Source: Aquimonas sp044344935
GTDB lineage: Bacteria > Pseudomonadota > Gammaproteobacteria > Xanthomonadales > Xanthomonadaceae
NCBI GenBank assembly: GCA_044344935.1
Contig: JBIJCA010000002.1
Location: 1-47,914, forward strand
Direction of reading: 5' to 3'
DNA: 47,914 bases
The notes under the pieces are model-generated. The model did no database searches, was not told the DNA's origin, and worked only from the letters and a program-made list of their open reading frames with translations. This document shows, in pieces, positions 1 to 9,027 of this stretch. How positions within the stretch are numbered: the first letter of the stretch is position 1; every line of letters starts with the position of its first letter. The position numbers and the translations under genes are program-made.

Positions 1-1016
1 CGCGGGACATAGAGCTCGGTGATCACCTCGCTGCCGACATGACCGAGGCGGGCATCGATGGCCTCGTGGTAGCCCTCCAGATAGACCCCGAACTGGTGAT
101 CGTCGCTGGCGTAGTGCTGGCCATCGGTGGCCAGGTAGAAGTCGCTGTAGCGACGGAACGCCTCGCTCTTGTCGACATGCGCCAGCCACAGCAACTCACG
201 CCAGTGTTCCGGCGACAGGCTGTGCTTCGGGCCGGCGGCGTCCAGGGCCTGCGCGCTCGGGTGGTAGCAGGCGAACACGCCGAGGTCGAGGAAGTCCGGG
301 CTGGCCGGATCGATCGCGAACTGGAAGTCGCCGTAGAGCGCGCCCTCCGCGATCGCGTCGCTGAAGCTCTCGGACAACGACTCGCGGCGGCAGAGTCGAA
401 CCCGACGCTGCAGGCTCAGGCGCTGCGTGAGCCGCAGCTCGACCTCGCTGACTACGCCGAACAGGCCGTAGCCACCGATGACCTGGGCGAACAGGTCGGG
501 CCGGGTGCCTCGATCGACCGCGACGGCTTCGCCGGAGGGCAGCAGCAGGCGGAAGGCCTCGACATCGCCGACCAGCGGCGCGAGATTCAAGCCCCGGCCG
601 TGGATGTTGGCGGCGAGCGAGCCCCCCAGGCTGAAGTCATCGGCGCCGGTCTGCTTCTGACGGATCGACCAACCGCATCCGCCGCGGTCGCGCTGCGCGG
701 CAAGGAATGTCTGCAGCGCCGGCCAGCGCGTGCCGGCGGCGACGCGGATCCGACCGCTGCTCGGATCAAAGTCCTGAACGCCCTGCAGGGCCCGTGTGTC
801 CAGCAACCAGCCGCCCGCCGCGAACTGCTGTCCGCCCATCGCGTGCTGGGCACCGCAGACGGCCAGACGCTGGCCGTGGCGGGCGGAACGCTGCAGGGCT
901 TCGGCGACCGCGTGCTCATCGCCGGCTTCGAACACGTGGCGATGGCGGCTGGGGTTGAGCCGACTGTGGACATCGTTGCGATCAAGGACAGGAGCGGCGT
1001 GCTGCGCGGGCTTCAT
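1..1016 (-). CDS. FAD-binding oxidoreductase (FAD_binding_4/PCMH type), C-terminus cut by window edge
   Basis: Reading the minus strand from ATG at 1016 gives an open frame that runs off the left edge, so about 338 residues are visible. The N-terminal half is a PCMH-type FAD-binding domain. It has a CGAQHAMGGQ stretch near residue 53, where relatives have the His that can be covalently linked to FAD. It also has a GGSLAANIHGRG stretch near residue 128 and a GGYGLFGVVSEVELR segment typical of the end of this domain. Families with this layout oxidise sugars, lactones or alcohols; the substrate cannot be told here. The frame also stays open upstream of 1016 but has no obvious start, so 1016 is the chosen start. 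It diverges from the regulator at 1123 across about 106 bp. Family assignment is firm, function is not. Confidence 0.8.
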   Translation of the reverse strand, partial: MKPAQHAAPVLDRNDVHSRLNPSRHRHVFEAGDEHAVAEALQRSARHGQRLAVCGAQHAMGGQQFAAGGWLLDTRALQGVQDFDPSSGRIRVAAGTRWPALQTFLAAQRDRGGCGWSIRQKQTGADDFSLGGSLAANIHGRGLNLAPLVGDVEAFRLLLPSGEAVAVDRGTRPDLFAQVIGGYGLFGVVSEVELRLTQRLSLQRRVRLCRRESLSESFSDAIAEGALYGDFQFAIDPASPDFLDLGVFACYHPSAQALDAAGPKHSLSPEHWRELLWLAHVDKSEAFRRYSDFYLATDGQHYASDDHQFGVYLEGYHEAIDARLGHVGSEVITELYVP

Positions 1017-1122
1017 CGGCGTGGTTCCGGCGGTGGGTGCGCCGACCTTCGATCCGAGCGGTAGCGGCAGACAAGCCGCATCTGCAAAGTAGCGTCTGAC
1101 ACGACTTCAGGTTCCGCCTGCC

Positions 1123-1902
1123 ATGACTTCTCTCGACGCCCAGCCGGCCGCTAGCAACCCGCGCCCGCTGATCGATGCCTTGAAGCGGGCGCTGCGCCGC
1201 GACGGCGTCACCTATGCCCAGCTCGCGCCGCGTCTCGGGCTGACCGAGGCCAGCATCAAGCGACTGTTCTCGCAGGGACGCTTTTCGCTGCAGCAGGTGC
1301 TGCAGGTCTGCGATGTCCTCGGCATCGAACTGTCGGAACTCGCGCGCAGCAGTCACGGACGCGCCGAGCAGGCGCGCGAGCTGGGCATGGCGCAGGAGCG
1401 CGCCTTGGCCGAGGAGCCGCGCATGCTGCTGATGTTCCATCTGCTGTGCGCGGGCTGGACGGTGCCCGCGCTGGGCCGCGAGTTCGGCATTGTCGGCAGC
1501 GAGCGCACCCTGCTGCTCGCGAGCCTGGACCGGCTCGGTCTGATCGAGCTGCAGCCGCGCGAGCGCGTTCGGCTGCGGGTGCCGCGCGACTTCAGCTGGC
1601 GCAGCAACGGGCCCGTGCGCCGTCGCTACGGCGCGCAGGTGCTGCAGGAGTTCATGCTGGATCGCTTTGCCGGCGAGCGTTCGCTGCTGCGCTTCGAGGC
1701 GCGTGAACTCAGCGAGGCTTCGATCCAGGTGATCCGCCGCAAGCTGGAGCGGCTGGCGCTGGAGGTCGCCGAGCTGGCGGAACTCGATGCCAGCCTTCCC
1801 GAGTCGCGCAAGCGCAGCATGGGCGTGGCCGTGGCCATGCGTCCCTGGGTGTTCTCGCTGGCCAGCGCGCTCAAGGCCTCGGTTCCGAAGCCGAGGCCTT
1901 GA
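1123..1902 (+). CDS. Cro/C1-type helix-turn-helix transcriptional regulator
   Basis: The product has 259 residues. Residues about 14-60 form a Cro/C1-type HTH: TYAQLAPRLGLTEASIKRLFS, split here as TYAQLAPRLGL and TEASIKRLFS, followed by a second helix pair ending LGIELSELAR. The remaining roughly 190 residues are mostly helical and match no domain I recognise. They include a possible winged-helix-like stretch near 115-155 and a helical C-terminus. Proteins of this shape are common single-copy regulators in Xanthomonadales. It diverges from the FAD oxidoreductase, which it may control, though that is only positional inference. It converges on ntrC with a gap of about 42 bp. The DNA-binding role is well supported; ligand and regulon are unknown. 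Confidence 0.8.
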   Translation: MTSLDAQPAASNPRPLIDALKRALRRDGVTYAQLAPRLGLTEASIKRLFSQGRFSLQQVLQVCDVLGIELSELARSSHGRAEQARELGMAQERALAEEPRMLLMFHLLCAGWTVPALGREFGIVGSERTLLLASLDRLGLIELQPRERVRLRVPRDFSWRSNGPVRRRYGAQVLQEFMLDRFAGERSLLRFEARELSEASIQVIRRKLERLALEVAELAELDASLPESRKRSMGVAVAMRPWVFSLASALKASVPKPRP

Positions 1903-1944
1903 AGCCCTGGCGGCGGGTCGCATGGCAGGGCGTTGCGCCCGCGA

Positions 1945-3337
<1,393 letters not shown>

Positions 3338-3348
<11 letters not shown>

Positions 3349-4399
3349 GGTGAGTGTCCTCGCGGTGCTCGTCGCGCACCGGCAGCAGCAGGGTGAACAC
3401 GGTCTGGCCAGGCCGCGAACGGAAGGAGAGAGCGCCGCCGTGCTCGCGCGCGACCTGCTGCGCCAGGGCGAGCCCCAGGCCCGAGCCCTCGGGGCGCCCG
3501 GACACCAGCGGCAGGAAGATGCGCTCGGCGAGCGATTCCGGCACGCCGCGACCGTTGTCTTCGATCTCCAGCTTGATCGCCAGCCGGTGGCGGACCTCGC
3601 CGATCAGCACGCCGTGCTCGGCGCGCGAGCGCAGGCGCACGATCGAGGCGCCGCTCTGCAGCGCGTTGCGGACCAGGTTCCAGAGCGCCTGCGCAAGGCG
3701 GTCGGCATCGGCCTGCAGCTCGGGCAGGCTGGGGTCGTAGTCGCGCAGCAGCTGCACCGACCAACCGGCCTCGGCCTCGGCCAGCAGGCGCACCCGTTCC
3801 AGCACCGAGTGCACATTGGTGGCGACCAGCTCGCGCGGGGCGGTGGGGCTCAGCAGTCGTTCGACCAGATCGGTCAGGCGCGCGGTCTCGGTCAGGATCA
3901 CCTCAACGTAACGCCGGCTGTCGGGGTCGTCGATGCGCCGTCCCAGCAGCTGGGCCGCACCCTTCAATCCCGCCAGCGGATTCCGTACTTCATGCGCCAG
4001 GCCTTTCAGCGCGGCGTGCAGAGCGGCCGGCAGGACGCTGGGATCGGCCCCCGGAAAGGCGTCGGCGGGGTGGAATTCGATCAGCAGTCCGCCGCCGGGA
4101 AGCTCCGCCGAAGACTCGACGGGGTTGAGGTAGACCTCGGCAAAGCGCTCGTCGCCCTCGCGTTTCAGGCGCAGATGGCGACCCCGCAGCGAGGTCTGCT
4201 GCTCCAGCACCTCGGCCGCGGCGCCCACCAGAGCGCCGTCGCCACCGTCCAGCAGGGCCAGCGGCTGGCTCAGCAGCCGGCGTCGCGACAGCCCCAACCA
4301 CGCCGAGCAGGCCGGGTTCAGTTCGCGGATCTGCTGCGCCGCGTCGATCAGCATCAGCGGCGTCGCCAGACGCTGGAAGGGCGCGAAACTGGAAGGCAT
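3338..4399 (-). CDS. ntrB: Nitrogen regulation sensor histidine kinase/phosphatase NtrB (GlnL)
   Basis: Using ATG at 4399 the product has 353 residues, the usual NtrB size. Residues 1-120 form a PAS domain beginning PFQRLATPLMLID. The HisKA H-box GLAHEVRNPLAG carries the phosphoacceptor His136. The HATPase domain has an N-box NLVRNALQSG (Asn245), a DNGRGVPE box and a GSGLGLALAQQ box. No transmembrane segment is present, as expected for a cytosolic partner of PII protein. A longer frame back to 4516 exists. However, that extra 39-residue stretch is low-complexity and contains the apparent NtrC operator at 4421-4437, so the internal start is preferred. It forms an operon with ntrC. No glnA lies next to it, unlike many relatives. 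Confidence 0.93.
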
Positions 4400-4420
4400 G
4401 ACGGGTCCGAGGCACGCGTT

Positions 4421-4437
4421 TGCGCCATCGTGGTGCA
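4421..4437 (-). promoter_or_regulatory. Candidate NtrC operator upstream of ntrB
   Basis: The sequence TGCGCC-ATCGT-GGTGCA is an imperfect palindrome. It matches the enterobacterial NtrC consensus TGCACC-N5-GGTGCA at 11 of 12 half-site positions. Its centre is about 30 bp upstream of the ntrB ATG at 4399, the position expected for negative autoregulation of ntrBC. The match is seen directly; the binding is inferred. Confidence 0.65.
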
Positions 4438-4621
4438 AAACAGCGCCGGAAGGAAGCCTCCGACTGCTGCGGCGCGGCAAGTTTCGATGGCCGCTGCGCG
4501 CCGCCGCGATCATCACAGATGTGTCTGGCCTGTGACTTGCTTGTAGAGGCGCATGCCCTCCGCCCGAACTCCCGTTTGCCGCCTCGAAACGCCCGGCGAC
4601 CCGCCGCCGCTGCCGCCTTGC

Positions 4622-5935
4622 TCAGGCCGCGAAAGCGTCGCGGCTGAGGTTCTCGGGCGCGGTATCGGTGCAGACCACGTCGTCCTCCACCCGGATGCCG
4701 CCGAACGGCGCCAGGGCGTCCACCCGCGTCCAGTCGAGGTGACGCGCCGGGTCACTGACGCGCAGTTTCGACAGCAGGCTGTCGATGAAGTACAGCCCGG
4801 GCTCGATGGTCACCGCCATGCCGGGCGCAAGTGGGCGCGTCAGGCGCAAGAAGGGATGGCCTACAGGTCGTTCGATGCGGCCACCGTCCTCGCCGGCCGC
4901 GAAGCCGGCGACGTCGTGCACCTGCAGTCCGATGAGATGACCGAGCCCATGAGGGAAAAAGGTCGAGGTCAGTCCCAGCGCGAGCGCTTCCTCGATGCCG
5001 CAGCGGATCACGCCGGCTTCGATCAGCAGGCCGCCGAGCAGGCGATGGCATTCGAGGTGGAGATCGCGGTAATCGCGGCCCGGTCGCACGCCGTCGACCA
5101 GCTGCTGCTGGATGCGGTCCACGCCTTCGAGCAATGCACTGAAGTCGCCCTGTTTTCCGCTATAGGTGCGGGTGATGTCGGCGGCGTAGCCGGCACAGCT
5201 GGCGCCAGCGTCGATCAGCAGCGAACGGTGTTCCTCGGGCGCTCGGTGCTCACGGTGCTGGTAGTGCAGGATGGCCGCGTGCTGGTTGAGGCAGACGATG
5301 TTGCCGTAGGGCAGGTCGAGGTCGCCGTGGCCGCTGGCGGCCAGGTAGGCCTGGTGCACACCGTGTTCAGAGGCGCCCGCCCGGAACGCCGCCTCGGCGG
5401 CGCGATGACCGCGCACCGCGCGCCGGTTGGCGCGCCGCATCAGTTCGATTTCGTAGGGAGTCTTGTAGGCGCGATGGAAATGCAGGTAGTCCAGCAGGGC
5501 CGGCAGGTTGTCGGGCACGTGATCGCCGACGGCAGCCTCGGGCTCACCGACGATCGCGCAGGTCCGCGCCGGCGGCAGCAGGGCGGAAAGTTCGCCGGGG
5601 TCACGGAGGATCGATATAGTGCACTGCTCAGTCCAATAACCCGTCGGGTCCGCCGGCGGTTTGTGCCAGAAATCATCCGGTTGGAAATAGAACAGATGTG
5701 GCTTTTGTCCCGGCGTGATTTTCAACCAGCAACCCGGATGCGCATCGAGCGGCAGCCAGGCCTTGAAGTGCGGGTTGACGCGGAACGGATACGGGCGATC
5801 GTCGAGGAACTCATAGCGCTCGCTGCCGGCGGCAATCAGCAGGTGTGCCCGGCCGACCCGCTCCAGGGCGGCGGCAGCGCGCTGCATCTGCGTGTCGACA
5901 TGGGCGCGGTGAAGCGGGGCGAGATCGGCACTCAT
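4622..5935 (-). CDS. pepQ: Xaa-Pro dipeptidase (prolidase), M24B family
   Basis: ATG at 5935 gives 437 residues, close to the 443 of E. coli PepQ. The N-terminal domain (1-155) is a prolidase creatinase-like domain. The C-terminal pita-bread domain carries all five expected metal ligands: Asp242 and Asp253 in DAGASCAGYAADIT, His333 in HGLGHLIGLQVHD, Glu378 in IEPGLYF and Glu417 in RVEDDV. The enzyme hydrolyses dipeptides with C-terminal proline in the cytoplasm, and some relatives also hydrolyse organophosphates. The open frame extends upstream to 6067, but that part lies over the divergent gene and lacks family similarity. The gap to the downstream ntrB operon operator is about 185 bp. Confidence 0.93.
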   Translation of the reverse strand: MSADLAPLHRAHVDTQMQRAAAALERVGRAHLLIAAGSERYEFLDDRPYPFRVNPHFKAWLPLDAHPGCWLKITPGQKPHLFYFQPDDFWHKPPADPTGYWTEQCTISILRDPGELSALLPPARTCAIVGEPEAAVGDHVPDNLPALLDYLHFHRAYKTPYEIELMRRANRRAVRGHRAAEAAFRAGASEHGVHQAYLAASGHGDLDLPYGNIVCLNQHAAILHYQHREHRAPEEHRSLLIDAGASCAGYAADITRTYSGKQGDFSALLEGVDRIQQQLVDGVRPGRDYRDLHLECHRLLGGLLIEAGVIRCGIEEALALGLTSTFFPHGLGHLIGLQVHDVAGFAAGEDGGRIERPVGHPFLRLTRPLAPGMAVTIEPGLYFIDSLLSKLRVSDPARHLDWTRVDALAPFGGIRVEDDVVCTDTAPENLSRDAFAA

Positions 5936-6006
5936 CGGCGGACCGGCGTTCAGTGGCAGGGGCGTCAAGCATACCGGCCGCGGCGGCCGCGACCGGCGGT
6001 GGCGGC

Positions 6007-8595
6007 GTGAGCCCGGCGCTGAGCCACGTTGGCGTGCGGCGACCGCTGATCGCCGGCCTGGTCGCACTGCTGGTCGGGCTGGCGCTGTCGGGTCTGCTTG
6101 CGCGCGAACATGCGCGCCTGCTGAATGCGCAGCAGGCCACCAACCTGGGCTGGCTGGCCGAGCGCAGCGCCACTGGCCTGCGAGCCCAACTCGAGAACTG
6201 TGCGCTGCTCGTGCGCTCGCTGCAGGCCCTGTTCAACGCCAGCGGCGAAGTCCAGCCGCAGGAGTTTCAGCGCATGTACGAGGACCTGCAGCCGCGGCGG
6301 CTGTTTCCCGCCCTGCGCTCGCTGGCCTATGCGGAACACGTGGCGGGAGACCCGCCGCGCTACCCGACCCGGTTCTATGCGCCGCTGCTGGGCAATGAGC
6401 GCGTGGCCGGCCTCGACATCGCCACCCAGCCCGCCAACCGGGCGGCGCTCGAGGCCTCGCGCGACTCCGACGAAGCCGCCATGTCCGAGGTCTTCGATCT
6501 CGTGCAGCTGGGCCTGGACGGCAAGCCGCTGAAGGGCTTCATCCTGCGCCTGCCGATCTATTCGAAGGGTCCGCGGCCGCTGGACGTGGAAGAGCGGCGA
6601 CGCCGCTTTGTCGGCTCACCGGCGGCGTCGTTCTCGATCAACGAGCTGCTGGCGCGCGTGCTGCCCGAACAGAACGAGGAGTTCGCGCTCAGCGTCCACG
6701 ATGTCTCCGCCGATCCGCCGGTGCTGCTGTACAGCAGCGGCGATGGGCACGGCAGCCGCACCTCGGAGCGGCGGCTGATCGAGTTCGCGGGGCGTAGCTG
6801 GCAGCTCGAACTCAGTCCGCTGCCGGCGTTCTCGCAGTCGCTGCGAGTGATTCCGTTCGTCAGCTTCGGTTTCGGGCTGATCGCCAGCCTGCTGCTGGCG
6901 GCTCTGTTCTTCAACGTGGCGCGCACGCGCGAGACCGCACTGGGGCTCGCTGACGAAATGAGCCGCCGTTTCCGCGAAAGCGAGGAGCGCTTCCGCGCCC
7001 TGACCGAGCTGCTGCCCGCCGCGGTGCTGCTGGCGCGCGCGGACGATCACGTCGTCTATCTCAACTTCGCCGGCCGCCAGCTGTTCGGCGTCGGCAGCGG
7101 CGACGCCTCGTTGCGACTGTCGAGCCTGTTCGAGGATCCGGGCGTCGCCGCCCAGCTCGGGGCGAGCCTGTCGCAGGGTCTGGACGGTCTCAGCACCCGC
7201 GTACTGCGTCCGGACCACACCGGTTTCTGGGCCTCGGTGTCGCTCACCGACATCGTGCTCGACGGTGATCCGCACCACCTGGTGGTGATCCAGGACAGCA
7301 CCGAATCTCACGCCCTCACCGAACGCCTGCGGCACCAGGCGGCGCATGACGCGCTGACCGGTCTGCTCAATCGTGCGAGCTTCGAGCAGGCGCTGCGTGA
7401 CACGGCGCATGCCGGCACCGTGCGCGCACGGCAGGCGGCGCTGCTGTATCTCGATCTCGACCAGTTCAAGCTGGTGAACGATACCGCTGGCCATGATGCC
7501 GGCGACCGCATGGTCAGTGAACTGTCCAGCCTGCTGCTGGCCTGCATCGAGCCCACCGACGTGCTGGCGCGTCTGGGCGGCGACGAATTCGGCCTGCTGC
7601 TGCGCGGCGCCAATCGACACCATGCGCTGGCGGTGGCTGAGAGCATCCGCCAGACCGTGCGTGGACACCGCTTCGTGTTCGAGGGCAAGCAGCATTCTCT
7701 GACCGTGAGCATCGGTGTGGTTCTGCTCGACCAGGCCAGCTCGCGCGATACGCGCGAGCTGCTGGCGCTGGCCGACACTGCCTGCTACATGGCCAAGGAA
7801 CAGGGCCGCAACCGCGTGCATCTGACCGCCTCCGATGACATCGAAGCGCGCCGCCGCCGCGACGAGATGGCCTGGATCAACCGCCTCAAGCAGGCGCTGG
7901 CGGAAAACCGTTTCGAGCTGCACTACCAGCGCATCCAGCCCTTGAACAAGACCGGCGAAGGCCATCTTGAGCTGCTGCTGCGGCTGCGCGACGAGCACGG
8001 ACAGCTGGTGCCTCCGGCCGAGTTCATTCCCGCCGCGGAACGCTATGCGCTGATGCCCTCGATCGACCGCTGGGTACTGCAGAACGCGCTTGCGGCGATG
8101 CGTGCTGGCACCGTCGACGACGCCCGCCTGTGGGCCATCAACCTGTCCGCACACACCCTGGAGGACGACAGCTTCGCCGACTTCGTCTGCGCTGAGCTGG
8201 GCAAGAGCGGGGTTGCCGCCTCACGGCTGTGCTTCGAGGTCACCGAAACCGCTGCGCTCACCCACATGGAACGGGCGATGGCCTTCATCCACCGCATGCG
8301 CGCGCTCGGCTGCCGCTTCGCCCTTGATGACTTCGGATCGGGCATGTCCTCGTTCGGGTATCTCAAGCAACTGCCGGTGGACCTGGTCAAGATCGACGGC
8401 GGGTTCATCCGCGACATCGAGAGCGATCCGATGAGCCTGTCGATCGTGCAGGCCCTGACCGGCATCTGCCATCAGGCGCAGGTCCAGGTGGTGGCCGAGT
8501 TCGTCGAGAACCTGGCGATCGCCGAGATCCTGCGCGGGCTCGGTGTCGACTTCGCGCAGGGCTATGCGCTGCACCGGCCGCAACCGCTGAAATAG
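6007..8595 (+). CDS. Membrane CHASE-PAS-GGDEF-EAL c-di-GMP turnover protein
   Basis: The likely start is GTG at 6007, giving 862 residues. An in-frame upstream start near 5845 would overlap pepQ on the other strand. Residues 10-32 and about 280-305 are membrane segments. Between them lies a CHASE-type periplasmic sensor domain (residues about 60-260). A PAS domain follows (about 325-430). The GGDEF domain has an intact GGDEF active site. Its inhibitory RxxD site is degenerate, reading EPTD. The EAL domain has ELLLR in place of EALLR, keeping the catalytic Glu and the ExLxR pattern, plus NLS, ETA, DDFGSG, KID and VAEFVE motifs. Both activities are therefore possible, with phosphodiesterase activity likely. 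It converges on the PilZ gene. Confidence 0.9.
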   Translation: MSPALSHVGVRRPLIAGLVALLVGLALSGLLAREHARLLNAQQATNLGWLAERSATGLRAQLENCALLVRSLQALFNASGEVQPQEFQRMYEDLQPRRLFPALRSLAYAEHVAGDPPRYPTRFYAPLLGNERVAGLDIATQPANRAALEASRDSDEAAMSEVFDLVQLGLDGKPLKGFILRLPIYSKGPRPLDVEERRRRFVGSPAASFSINELLARVLPEQNEEFALSVHDVSADPPVLLYSSGDGHGSRTSERRLIEFAGRSWQLELSPLPAFSQSLRVIPFVSFGFGLIASLLLAALFFNVARTRETALGLADEMSRRFRESEERFRALTELLPAAVLLARADDHVVYLNFAGRQLFGVGSGDASLRLSSLFEDPGVAAQLGASLSQGLDGLSTRVLRPDHTGFWASVSLTDIVLDGDPHHLVVIQDSTESHALTERLRHQAAHDALTGLLNRASFEQALRDTAHAGTVRARQAALLYLDLDQFKLVNDTAGHDAGDRMVSELSSLLLACIEPTDVLARLGGDEFGLLLRGANRHHALAVAESIRQTVRGHRFVFEGKQHSLTVSIGVVLLDQASSRDTRELLALADTACYMAKEQGRNRVHLTASDDIEARRRRDEMAWINRLKQALAENRFELHYQRIQPLNKTGEGHLELLLRLRDEHGQLVPPAEFIPAAERYALMPSIDRWVLQNALAAMRAGTVDDARLWAINLSAHTLEDDSFADFVCAELGKSGVAASRLCFEVTETAALTHMERAMAFIHRMRALGCRFALDDFGSGMSSFGYLKQLPVDLVKIDGGFIRDIESDPMSLSIVQALTGICHQAQVQVVAEFVENLAIAEILRGLGVDFAQGYALHRPQPLK

Positions 8596-8606
8596 GCGCC
8601 GATGCA

Positions 8607-8636
8607 GCGGCGGCGATGGCGGCGCGCCGCCGCCGC
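8607..8636 (+). terminator. GC-rich inverted repeat between convergent genes
   Basis: GCGGCGGC at 8607-8614 pairs with GCCGCCGC at 8629-8636, just after the stop of the GGDEF-EAL gene and before the convergent PilZ gene. No T-run follows, so a rho-independent terminator is only a weak suggestion. Confidence 0.3.
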
Positions 8637-8679
8637 GGGCGTCCGGACGGGGGTCGCTATCGGCGGAGGGTTTCGGGTC

Positions 8680-9027
8680 TCAGTCGTACTGAGAGCCCGG
8701 CGCCTCCACCCAGGCGTGCAGATGGGCGATGTCCTCGGGGGCGATATCGACCACGCGGAATCCGGACCAGTACTGCCCCGGCACGTGGCTGGGCTCGGAC
8801 CACAGCTGATGTACGCCGACCTCCATGGTGCGCTGGCGCAGCTGGGGACCGCCGAGGGTGAATCGGAACTGGAACAGCGCGTCCTCCATCAGCGGCGCGG
8901 ACGCCATCAGCATCATTCCGGTTTCCGAAAGATTGCCGATCCGGCCAACGCTGAGTTCGGTCATGGTGTCGAACACTTCGATGGCCTCTCGGGCCTGCTT
9001 GCGCTTGGCGCGACGTGACTCGTTCAT
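8680..9027 (-). CDS. PilZ domain protein (predicted c-di-GMP receptor)
   Basis: ATG at 9027 gives 115 residues, almost entirely one PilZ domain. The RRAKR segment (residues 5-9) supplies the RxxxR pattern, and GNLSETGMML supplies the D/N-x-S-x-x-G pattern, so c-di-GMP binding is plausible. The start codon overlaps the stop of the upstream DUF1631 gene by 4 bp (ATGA on the minus strand), a strong sign of translational coupling. A longer frame to 9165 lies inside the DUF1631 gene in another frame and is not supported. Its immediate neighbour on the other strand is a GGDEF-EAL enzyme. The target process is unknown; motility, pili or exopolysaccharide are typical for the family. Confidence 0.85.
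   Translation of the reverse strand: MNESRRAKRKQAREAIEVFDTMTELSVGRIGNLSETGMMLMASAPLMEDALFQFRFTLGGPQLRQRTMEVGVHQLWSEPSHVPGQYWSGFRVVDIAPEDIAHLHAWVEAPGSQYD

Noticed and set aside
4405..4455. Sigma-54 promoter at ntrB
   Set aside because: GG and GC pairs with 9 bases between them occur on both strands, but the required spacing is 10, so I do not call one.
5845..8595. Earlier start for the CHASE-PAS-GGDEF-EAL gene
   Set aside because: The added 54 residues overlap the divergent pepQ coding sequence and are low-complexity; GTG at 6007 comes just before the first membrane segment.
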